The notes below the pieces were generated by a model. The model did not search any database, was not told where the DNA came from, and was given only the letters and a program-made list of their open reading frames with translations. From contig NZ_CALIIB010000099.1 of assembly GCF_938020365.1 (NCBI RefSeq), positions 1 to 19,997 of the forward strand: a stretch of DNA of 19,997 nucleotides, in the 5' to 3' direction. This document shows positions 13,723 to 19,997 of the stretch, one piece after another; position 1 is the first letter of the stretch, and every line of letters begins with the position of its first letter. The translations under genes and the position numbers were made by a program. Source of the DNA: an uncultured Streptococcus sp. Its GTDB lineage: Bacteria > Bacillota > Bacilli > Lactobacillales > Streptococcaceae.

Positions 13723-14643
13723 TTATACATCTGTATCCTTATCTGCTTGTCCTTCGTCATCAAATCTCAGAATAAGCTCACCACTACGACTTTCAAAGTG
13801 CGATACGAAGCGGCTTTGGATGCTTGCATTGAGGACAGCTCCGACGATTAGCACCTTGGCAATCAGGATAAACCAAAACATGATAATCACAACCACCACT
13901 GAGCCGACAAAACGCACATCTAAAAAGCGATCCAGGTAAGCTTCAATATAAACAGTAAAAAGGTTCATGAGGCTATAAATGATAGCAAGAACCAAGGTCG
14001 CACCTGGTAGGACATAGCGGATTTTAGGAATTTTCACATTAGGTAACGAAAAATAAAGCAGAATCAGCGAGAGAAAGAGCATCAGATAAATCGTAGGCTC
14101 TGTCATGGTCAGCAACTGCTGGTAGAGGCCACGGTCAAACTGCCAGAAATTATAAAGAATCCCAACCAGCATTCGACCAAATAGGGTCAAAACGAGCGAC
14201 AAGCCTAGCAAGACTTGTAAGCCTAGACTCATGATAAAAGCAAAGATGCGCTCCCAGATAAGACCCCGCCCTTGCTTCGTACCATAGCATTTGTTAAAAG
14301 CCTTTTGCAGAAAAGTCATACTCTGGGAAAAAGTCCACAGGGCAGACAGGATAGAAATACTCAGCAAACCTGTCGATGGCTTGGTCAGCACATCACGGAC
14401 AACCTTGGCGATCGTCAGATACAATGACTCTGGCAGTAAGTCTTTCAGCGCAACCAAGAGCTCATCTGGCCGAATTTGAAAATAGGGCAGAATATTTGCC
14501 GAAATCAATAACAAGGGAAAAATCGAAATCAGAAAATAATAGGCCACAGCAATGCTGGTAATATCTGCCTCCGACGCCTGATAAAAATGGAAAAAAGCTC
14601 TGAGAAATTCATTTTCTCTCATCTTTTTGATGAATCCTGTCAC
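13723..14643 (-). CDS. YihY/BrkB-family inner membrane protein
   Basis: The 306-residue protein has the family's hallmarks: an N-terminal amphipathic region, the motif IAVAYYFLISIFPLLLIS at about 32-49, then GLLSISILSALWTFSQSMTFLQKAFNKCYG around 95-125, and further helices to about 285, six membrane segments in all. The C-terminus is short and acidic (GQADKDTDV). Members were once called ribonuclease BN in error; their function is unsettled, with transport or envelope roles proposed. The start is a GTG at 14643 with AGGAG 6 bases upstream. It lies 16 bases after a terminator that follows map, so its expression probably depends on read-through or an unseen promoter within map. Confidence 0.88.
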   Translation of the reverse strand: MTGFIKKMRENEFLRAFFHFYQASEADITSIAVAYYFLISIFPLLLISANILPYFQIRPDELLVALKDLLPESLYLTIAKVVRDVLTKPSTGLLSISILSALWTFSQSMTFLQKAFNKCYGTKQGRGLIWERIFAFIMSLGLQVLLGLSLVLTLFGRMLVGILYNFWQFDRGLYQQLLTMTEPTIYLMLFLSLILLYFSLPNVKIPKIRYVLPGATLVLAIIYSLMNLFTVYIEAYLDRFLDVRFVGSVVVVIIMFWFILIAKVLIVGAVLNASIQSRFVSHFESRSGELILRFDDEGQADKDTDV

Positions 14644-14658
14644 ATCTCTCTCCTATTC

Positions 14659-14682
14659 AAAAAGGCTGGGACAATCCCAGCC
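14659..14682 (-). terminator. Intrinsic terminator between map and brkB
   Basis: GGCTGGGA and TCCCAGCC form a perfect 8-pair stem with a 3-base loop, followed by TTTTT on the minus strand. It begins 9 bases beyond the map stop and its T-tract ends only 16 bases before the brkB GTG, just ahead of that gene's AGGAG. Confidence 0.92.
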
Positions 14683-14690
14683 CTCTATGC

Positions 14691-15548
14691 TTAATAAGTC
14701 CCTTCTTCGCCCTGGCTGGTTAGAATCACAGGGCCATCTTTGGTAATGACAAATTGGTGCTCATATTGGCAAGAAAGACCGCCATCTAGGGTTTTATGTG
14801 CCCAACCGGTCTCAAAGTCTGTGTCAATTTCCCAAGTACCTGTATTGATCATTGGCTCAACTGTCAGAACCATTCCCTCCCGCAAACGCAGGCCACGTCC
14901 CGAACGGCCGTAATGCGGCACCATTGGCTCTTCATGCATGGTTGGGCCAACCCCGTGACCAACCAAATCACGAACTACTCCATATCCATGGCTTTCAGCG
15001 TATTCTTGAATGGCTGCACCAATGTCTCCGATACGATTGCCAACTTGTGCGGCTGCAATTCCTCGGTAAAGACATTCCTTGGTCACATCCATGAGTTGCT
15101 GCGCTTCTGGACTAATCTGTCCAACAGCATAAGCCCAGCAAGAGTCTGCGACACCACCACGGAAGCTTTCTGTATATTGCTTCATCTGCTCTACGTTGTT
15201 AAAGTCCAGCTTAGATACATCCAGCTCAGCCTTGTCGACTAAGCCAACAACCATGTCCACACAGATGATATCACCTTCTACCAATTTTTGATGGCGAGGA
15301 AAGGCGTGAGCCACCTCGTCATTAAGAGAACAACAAGTCGCATAAGGATAATCCATGATACTGCCCTCTACGCCAATCTGAAGGGGCAAGGCATTAGCTT
15401 CTTTACAGCGCTTGCGGACATATGCTTCGATGTCCCACATGTCAATACCTGGCTTGATCAAATCTCTCAAGCCGATATGAACAGAAGCTAAGAAATCTCC
15501 ACTCTTGTCCATTAAATCAATCTCACGTTGTGATTTTATAGTAATCAT
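14691..15548 (-). CDS. map: Methionine aminopeptidase, type I with streptococcal insert
   Basis: MAP removes the initiator methionine from nascent proteins. The 285-residue protein carries the five dinuclear metal ligands: Asp98 (CVDMVVG), Asp135 (ADSCWAY), His198 (VGHGVG), Glu231 (TVEPM) and Glu263 (QYEHQF). The first two aspartates are normally 11 apart; here 37 residues separate them, an insert of about 26 residues (KAELDVSKLDFNNVEQMKQY region) known from the S. pneumoniae enzyme. That accounts for the extra length over the ~250-residue bacterial norm. AGAGGT precedes the ATG at 15548 by 5 bases, and it starts 14 bases after the spxR stop, so it probably shares that transcript. Confidence 0.96.
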   Translation of the reverse strand: MITIKSQREIDLMDKSGDFLASVHIGLRDLIKPGIDMWDIEAYVRKRCKEANALPLQIGVEGSIMDYPYATCCSLNDEVAHAFPRHQKLVEGDIICVDMVVGLVDKAELDVSKLDFNNVEQMKQYTESFRGGVADSCWAYAVGQISPEAQQLMDVTKECLYRGIAAAQVGNRIGDIGAAIQEYAESHGYGVVRDLVGHGVGPTMHEEPMVPHYGRSGRGLRLREGMVLTVEPMINTGTWEIDTDFETGWAHKTLDGGLSCQYEHQFVITKDGPVILTSQGEEGTY

Positions 15549-15562
15549 TATTTACCTCTTTA

Positions 15563-16840
15563 CTAAGTAATTTTTACAGTAATCGTTGCTTTGGCAACGA
15601 TGAGCGAATCTAAGTAGATATCATAGTCAATCACTGCTGTCCGTCGCGTCTGATGAATAATACGTGGCCGAATCTGCAGGACATCATCAATCTGAACAGC
15701 CTGAAAGAAATGAATCATCATCTGATCAACGATTAAGCTCTGACTATTCGTCGTCATCAACTGCTGCGTAATCCGAGTGATAATTTCCGTCAAGACGCCA
15801 TTAGCCAAGATTCTATTTTGCTCCAGCATGAAAGGCTCGACAGTGAAAGAAAAAATATCCTCTTGCCGATGAAGCTTCTGGCCTACCTGCTCACTGAAGG
15901 TCGGTAGACTGGAAATCTGTGAGCGGCTCATTTTCTCCATAATATCCCGACGTGTAATCACTCCAAGGAGAGTCTGATTGCCACGCACTACCGGAATCAT
16001 CTCAAAATCCTCTGCAATCATGCGCTGACTGATATTAGCAATATTTGCTGAAAGACCAGTCATGAAAATCTTTCGGGTCATAACCTTATCCAAGGTAGTC
16101 AAAGGAGACTTATCTCCCGCATCCCGCATCGTCACGACACCAACCAGCATTTGATGCTGATTAACGACTGGAAAACGGCTGGTCCGATTACGACGAACCA
16201 AGTCCAGATAGTCACGAACGGTATCTGTGTCGTGTAAGAAACCATATTCGTGACTGGCCCTATAAACCTGCTCTACTGTCAAAATATCAGTTTTAATCTG
16301 GATATTGGACAGGGCGCGGTTAATCATGGTCGCCACAGTATAGGTATCGTGCTTGGTTCTTAGGACGGGAATTTCAATACGATTGGCCAGTTTTAAAACC
16401 TCTGGATCGACTTCAAATCCTCCCGTTACTAGCACGGCATTCTCATTTTCAAGAGCCAAGATCTGAATCTGCGTCCGATCCCCGACAATAAGTAGGCCGC
16501 CTTCGTTTAAGTAACGTAGGATATTTTGCTCGGTCATAGCTCCGATGGAGAACTTGTTAAATTCTTTTTCTAGTCCTTTTTCACCAGCAAGCACCTCTGA
16601 ACCAGTAATATCCGCAATTTCCTTGTAGGTCAGGTGCTCTAAAACAACCTTTTTCGACTTCACTCGGATAGTCCCACTTCTGGGTCTGGTTTCGACAATT
16701 CCTCTATTTTCAGCTTCCTTGATCGCTCGGTAGGCCGTTCCGTCGCTGACCCCCAAGTAATTTGAAATACTCCGAACACTGACCCGCTTGCCAATTGGAA
16801 GATTTTCAAGATAAGCCAAAATTTCCTGGTGTTTACTCAT
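15563..16840 (-). CDS. spxR: SpxR-type regulator: HTH, DRTGG, two CBS and hotdog domains
   Basis: The 425-residue protein combines a winged helix (1-60, with VSDGTAYRAIKEAENRGIV as recognition region), a DRTGG domain (about 70-180, VGDRTQ at 119 and VTGGFEV at 138), a CBS pair (about 190-305, with MRD and RRD turns) and a hotdog thioesterase-like domain (330-425). This is the architecture of B. subtilis YtoI and of pneumococcal SpxR, which activates spxB, the H2O2-forming pyruvate oxidase gene. CBS and hotdog domains suggest sensing of nucleotides and an acyl-CoA type ligand. The order murA-GNAT-spxR matches the pneumococcal locus as I recall it. AAGGAG lies just before the ATG at 16840, inside the GNAT gene, which it overlaps by 8 bases. 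Confidence 0.8.
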   Translation of the reverse strand: MSKHQEILAYLENLPIGKRVSVRSISNYLGVSDGTAYRAIKEAENRGIVETRPRSGTIRVKSKKVVLEHLTYKEIADITGSEVLAGEKGLEKEFNKFSIGAMTEQNILRYLNEGGLLIVGDRTQIQILALENENAVLVTGGFEVDPEVLKLANRIEIPVLRTKHDTYTVATMINRALSNIQIKTDILTVEQVYRASHEYGFLHDTDTVRDYLDLVRRNRTSRFPVVNQHQMLVGVVTMRDAGDKSPLTTLDKVMTRKIFMTGLSANIANISQRMIAEDFEMIPVVRGNQTLLGVITRRDIMEKMSRSQISSLPTFSEQVGQKLHRQEDIFSFTVEPFMLEQNRILANGVLTEIITRITQQLMTTNSQSLIVDQMMIHFFQAVQIDDVLQIRPRIIHQTRRTAVIDYDIYLDSLIVAKATITVKIT

Positions 16841-17384
16841 TGAAATCTCCTTTTTCGTAGCGATATTCGGTGTAATCTCTCATCTTTCTCGTATAGCGGT
16901 CGCTCCCCTTAAACTGACGGAAGAGCTTAAAACCAGCTTTCAGTGCAACTTTCTGACTAGCAATATTCTCTTCATGCGTAATGATGGCTAGACGCTTAAA
17001 ATCGAATTTCGTAAAGGAAAGAAAAACCAATTCGCGGACAACTTCGGTCATCAAGCCCTGTCCCCAATAGTCCTTCCTCAAAAAATATCCTAGTTCAGCT
17101 TCTTTTTTTATCTCATCCATTTTTTCAAATTTAATGGAACCAATCATTTCATTCGTTTCTTTATCACAAATTGCCCAGATTCCCAAGGGATTTTTCATAA
17201 AATAATTGGCGATGACATATTCACTTTCTTGCAAGCTACTTTCAGTCGGAAAAATAAACTCGGTATTATCCGGATTGGAAGCAATTTTATAAAGGGATTC
17301 TGCATCTCCAAAAAGAATCGGGCGTAAAAATGAATGCTCCGTTTCAATAAAAGAAAAAGCTGCTAACTGTGTCCACAAATTCAT
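16833..17384 (-). CDS. GNAT-family N-acetyltransferase, RimJ/RimL-like
   Basis: The 183-residue protein begins with a polar strand and the FLRPILFGDAESLYKIASN segment typical of RimJ/RimL-type acetyltransferases. The acetyl-CoA loop is visible as ELGYFLRKDYWGQGLMTE (97-114), followed by ITHEENIASQKVALKAGFKLF, the conserved N-x-x-S-x-x-V-x-x-K-x-G-F region. It may acetylate a protein N-terminus, an amino acid or a small amine; the substrate is unknown. AGAGGAAG lies 3 bases before the ATG at 17384. It follows murA by 33 bases across a terminator and overlaps spxR by 8 bases, so it and spxR are translated as a pair. Confidence 0.88.
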   Translation of the reverse strand: MNLWTQLAAFSFIETEHSFLRPILFGDAESLYKIASNPDNTEFIFPTESSLQESEYVIANYFMKNPLGIWAICDKETNEMIGSIKFEKMDEIKKEAELGYFLRKDYWGQGLMTEVVRELVFLSFTKFDFKRLAIITHEENIASQKVALKAGFKLFRQFKGSDRYTRKMRDYTEYRYEKGDFNE

Positions 17385-17397
17385 AGGCTTCCTCTAT

Positions 17398-17422
17398 AAA
17401 AAATAAGCGATGAACGCTTATT
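17398..17422 (-). terminator. Intrinsic terminator overlapping the murA stop
   Basis: AATAAGCG and CGCTTATT form an 8-pair stem with a 5-base loop, followed by TTTT and more Ts on the minus strand. The murA TAA (17420-17418) lies inside the stem and the GNAT ribosome binding site follows directly. Confidence 0.8.
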
Positions 17423-18677
17423 CTTCGATGAGCTGGATATCAGCACCCAGACTTCTTAATTTTTCAATAATATTGGAATAACCGCGTAAAATAAATTCAA
17501 TATTGGTAATCTCTGTTCGGCCTTGAGCCATCAGACCAGCAATCACCAAGGCTGCACCCGCACGCAAATCCGTAGCTTTCACAGAAGCACCTTGCAGCTG
17601 ATTTGGTCCTTCATAGACGATCTGATTGCTAGCAGTTGAGATTTTACCAGTCATTTTTGCCAATTCAGCGACATGGTTGACCCGTTTCTCATAGATGGTA
17701 TCAACGATTTTTCCATGGCCATGAGCTGTCAGCAAAAGCGGAGTGATTGGCTGCTGCAAATCCGTAGCAAAGCCAGGATAAGGCGAAGTCTTGATGTTAA
17801 TAGCTTTTAATTCCTTCTGCCCTTCTACAAAGATGCTGTCTTCTGAAATGGTCATGCGCACACCCATTTCCTCTAGCTTAGCAATGAAACTTTCCAAATG
17901 TTCATAAAGGACATTATTGATCTGGACACCTTGTCCAATTGCCGCCGCCAAAGAAATATAGGTCCCAGCTTCAATCCGATCTGGAATCACTTGATGGCGC
18001 GTTCCATGAAGGCTATCTACACCTTCAATCGTGATAATATCAGTCCCAGCCCCACGAATATGAGCTCCCATATTGTTAAGTAGCGTAGCTACATCGATGA
18101 TTTCTGGCTCACGCGCTGCATTTTCAATCACCGTACGCCCCTCAGCCTTGACTGCGGCCAACATCGTATTAATCGTAGCACCGACACTAACGGTATCCAT
18201 GTAAATACTAGCTCCAGCCAAGCGTTTACCACCCGTTGACAATTTCATATAATTGCCTTCCATGGTCATATGAGCGCCCATCGCTTCAAAAGCCTTGAGA
18301 TGGAGATCAATCGGACGAGGACCAAGGTCACAGCCCCCAGGAAGCCCAACTGTCGCTTCTCCAAAGCGGCCTAGTAAACTTCCATAAAAATAATAAGAAG
18401 CCCGTAAACTATTGATTTTACCAGATGGCATCGGCATATTCTTGATATTTCTAGGATCAACCTCCAAGCAATCGCCAGACCGCTTGACAGTCGCTCCCAT
18501 GATTTCCATAATCTCGATGAGGCTATCAACATCCGAAATCGCCGGCACACCATCTAAAGTAACAACATTATCAGCTAAAATAATAGCTGGGATAAGGGCC
18601 ACAACACTATTTTTGGCACCATTAATGGTCACCTCTCCTTTTAAAGGGCGACCACCATTAATTACAATTTTTTTCAT
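17418..18677 (-). CDS. murA: UDP-N-acetylglucosamine 1-carboxyvinyltransferase
   Basis: MurA transfers enolpyruvate from PEP to UDP-GlcNAc, the first committed step of peptidoglycan synthesis and the fosfomycin target. The 419-residue length is standard. Visible are NGAKNS (19-24) with Lys22, LRASYYF (91-97), LPGGCDLGPRPIDLHLK with the fosfomycin-reactive Cys116, FATDLQQP with the catalytic Asp near 305, and ILRGYSNI near the C-terminus. Streptococci carry two copies; the setting next to GNAT and spxR matches the copy called murZ (murA1) in S. pneumoniae, so this symbol may be preferred. The ATG at 18677 has only a distant GAAAGAG, 13 bases upstream, so translation initiation may be weak. A terminator overlaps its stop. 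Confidence 0.96.
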   Translation of the reverse strand: MKKIVINGGRPLKGEVTINGAKNSVVALIPAIILADNVVTLDGVPAISDVDSLIEIMEIMGATVKRSGDCLEVDPRNIKNMPMPSGKINSLRASYYFYGSLLGRFGEATVGLPGGCDLGPRPIDLHLKAFEAMGAHMTMEGNYMKLSTGGKRLAGASIYMDTVSVGATINTMLAAVKAEGRTVIENAAREPEIIDVATLLNNMGAHIRGAGTDIITIEGVDSLHGTRHQVIPDRIEAGTYISLAAAIGQGVQINNVLYEHLESFIAKLEEMGVRMTISEDSIFVEGQKELKAINIKTSPYPGFATDLQQPITPLLLTAHGHGKIVDTIYEKRVNHVAELAKMTGKISTASNQIVYEGPNQLQGASVKATDLRAGAALVIAGLMAQGRTEITNIEFILRGYSNIIEKLRSLGADIQLIEE

Positions 18678-18713
18678 GTTTTAAAATTTAGCTCTTTCAC
18701 GGTATTATTCTTT

Positions 18714-18722
18714 ATTATATCA
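18714..18722 (-). promoter_or_regulatory. Extended -10 promoter of murA
   Basis: TGA followed by TATAAT (18719-18714) on the minus strand. A -35 is not evident at 16-18 bases; TTGTCT is 22 bases away. Transcription near 18708 would leave a leader of about 30 bases. Confidence 0.65.
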
Positions 18723-18744
18723 TAGTTTTGTCCATTTTCCTAGA

Positions 18745-18774
18745 CAAAAAAGCCCTCAGTTTAAACCGAGAGCT
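18745..18774 (-). terminator. Intrinsic terminator after metK
   Basis: AGCTCTCGGT and ACTGAGGGCT pair along 10 positions with two G-U pairs and a TTAA loop, followed by TTTTT on the minus strand. It begins about 6 bases beyond the metK stop. Confidence 0.88.
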
Positions 18775-18780
18775 ACTATT

Positions 18781-19971
18781 TTATTGCAAAGCTGCTTGGA
18801 GCGCAGCTACCTTGTCTGTGCGTTCCCAAGGAAGATCGATGTCTGTCCGACCCATATGGCCATAAGCAGCTGTTTGGCGATAGATTGGGCGTTTCAAATC
18901 CAACATTTGGACAATACCTGCTGGACGCAAATCAAAGAGTTGGCGGACAGCATCCTGAAGTCTGCTTTCAGAAACTACGCCTGTTCCAAAAGTATCAATG
19001 CGGACTGAAACGGGCTGAGCTACGCCAATAGCATAGGCCAACTGCACTTCTACTTTCTTAGCCAAACCAGCAGCTACGATATTTTTAGCGATATAACGAG
19101 CTGCGTAAGACGCAGAGCGATCGACCTTGGTTGCATCCTTACCAGAGAAGGCACCACCGCCGTGGCGAGAATAGCCACCATAGGTATCCACAATAATCTT
19201 ACGTCCTGTCAAGCCAGAGTCCCCCTGCGGGCCACCGATAACAAAGCGACCAGTAGGATTGATAAAGACCTTGGTCTGACCATCCAAGTATTCACTTGGA
19301 ATCACCTGAGCAATGACCTTTTGGATAACATCCTGATGAATCTGTTCATTGCTGACTTCAGGATCATGCTGAGTAGAAATAACTACCGTATCTACACGAA
19401 TTGGGCGATCATTTTCATCGTATTCGACCGTAACCTGAGACTTGGCATCTGGCCGCAGATAAGACAATTCACCTGATTTGCGCAGTTCTGCCAAACGACG
19501 CACCAGTTTATGACTGAGAGAAATAGGCAATGGCATGAGCTCTGGTGTTTCATCCACCGCAAAACCAAACATAAGGCCCTGATCACCAGCCCCAATCAAA
19601 TCCAACGGATCTTTTTGAGCATTTCCTCGAACTTCAAATGCTTCATTGACCCCTTGAGCAATATCTGGCGACTGTTCCACCAAAGATGGATGGACGCCTA
19701 CTGTCTCTGCAGAAAAGCCATACTCTGTATTGGTGTAGCCAATCTCTGCGATGGTATCACGAACCACCCGATTGATATCTACATAGGCTGTAGTGGAAAT
19801 TTCTCCAAAAACATGGACGGATCCTGTATAAACAGCAGTTTCAGCTGCCACATGAGCCTCTGGATCCTGAGCTAAAATAGCATCCAAAATAGCATCGGAA
19901 ATTTGGTCTGCAATCTTATCGGGATGTCCCTCCGATACAGATTCAGACGTGAAAAGTTTACGTTCTGACAT
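18781..19971 (-). CDS. metK: S-adenosylmethionine synthetase
   Basis: MetK makes S-adenosylmethionine from methionine and ATP in the cytoplasm. The 396-residue length is standard. Signatures are SVSEGHPDKIADQISDAILD (11-30; GHPDK at 15-19), GAGDQGLMFG at 127-136, and the P-loop-like GGGAFSGKDATKVDRS at 271-286. The ATG at 19971 has a G-rich ribosome binding site, AAGGGGGGAC, with 8 bases between the G run and the ATG. A terminator lies directly downstream, so metK seems to be transcribed alone. Its leader extends beyond the window. Confidence 0.98.
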   Translation of the reverse strand: MSERKLFTSESVSEGHPDKIADQISDAILDAILAQDPEAHVAAETAVYTGSVHVFGEISTTAYVDINRVVRDTIAEIGYTNTEYGFSAETVGVHPSLVEQSPDIAQGVNEAFEVRGNAQKDPLDLIGAGDQGLMFGFAVDETPELMPLPISLSHKLVRRLAELRKSGELSYLRPDAKSQVTVEYDENDRPIRVDTVVISTQHDPEVSNEQIHQDVIQKVIAQVIPSEYLDGQTKVFINPTGRFVIGGPQGDSGLTGRKIIVDTYGGYSRHGGGAFSGKDATKVDRSASYAARYIAKNIVAAGLAKKVEVQLAYAIGVAQPVSVRIDTFGTGVVSESRLQDAVRQLFDLRPAGIVQMLDLKRPIYRQTAAYGHMGRTDIDLPWERTDKVAALQAALQ

Positions 19972-19997
19972 AGAAATGTCCCCCCTTAAAAAATATT
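19972..19997 (-). promoter_or_regulatory. 3' end of metK leader, possible SMK-box fragment
   Basis: The last 26 bases before metK contain a six-G run (19985-19980) as an unusually G-rich Shine-Dalgarno sequence. In Lactobacillales, metK often has a SAM-binding SMK (SAM-III) riboswitch in which this sequence pairs with an upstream anti-SD. The pairing partner is outside the window, so this is only a pointer. Confidence 0.3.

Noticed and set aside
14796..15242. 148-codon open frame on the plus strand inside map
   Set aside because: Fully antisense to map with low-quality composition and no initiation signals.
19510..19875. 121-codon open frame on the plus strand inside metK
   Set aside because: Antisense to metK, cysteine-rich and without family resemblance; treated as a shadow.

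Overview
The window looks like a chromosomal segment of a Streptococcus, most likely a mitis/sanguinis-type oral species. The evidence is the gene order (metK, murA, a GNAT protein, an SpxR-type regulator, map), an streptococcal-type preQ1-II riboswitch ahead of queT, a streptococcal methionine aminopeptidase with its characteristic insert, and abundant extended -10 promoters. The species assignment is inference. There is no sign of phage, insertion sequences, tRNA/rRNA genes or CRISPR. All genes lie on the minus strand except an LtaS-like gene and gtrA.

Region 1 (1-2429, minus) is the start of an aromatic amino acid operon: an RlmI/RlmK-like methyltransferase, then aroD (type I dehydroquinase) and aroE (shikimate dehydrogenase, cut by the window edge), with overlapping ends. 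The promoter in front appears to put the transcript start on the first ATG. Region 2 (2430-5019, plus) is a gene-poor 0.3 kb spacer and a lipoteichoic acid synthase-like gene with a serine-rich C-terminus, closed by a strong terminator. Region 3 (5034-10349, minus) is ligA-dagK-pulA: DNA ligase, a DgkB-type lipid kinase and an intracellular type I pullulanase. DagK could recycle the diacylglycerol released by the LtaS-like enzyme next door.

Region 4 (10405-11602) holds queT under a preQ1-II translational riboswitch, divergently arranged with a small GtrA-family membrane protein gene. Region 5 (11571-12824, minus) is a two-gene unit, a MarR-type regulator and a free-standing B3/B4 (PheT editing-like) domain protein, with a perfect palindrome over the promoter that is a good candidate autoregulatory site.

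Region 6 (12864-19997, minus) runs metK, murA, GNAT, spxR, map, yihY/brkB-like and an AT-rich orphan membrane protein. Terminators separate metK from murA, murA from GNAT, and map from brkB. The last two lie directly before the next gene's ribosome binding site, which suggests partial read-through rather than clean transcription units. The least explained items are the orphan membrane protein (12864-13712), the MarR-B3/B4 unit, and the recurring leaderless-looking starts.
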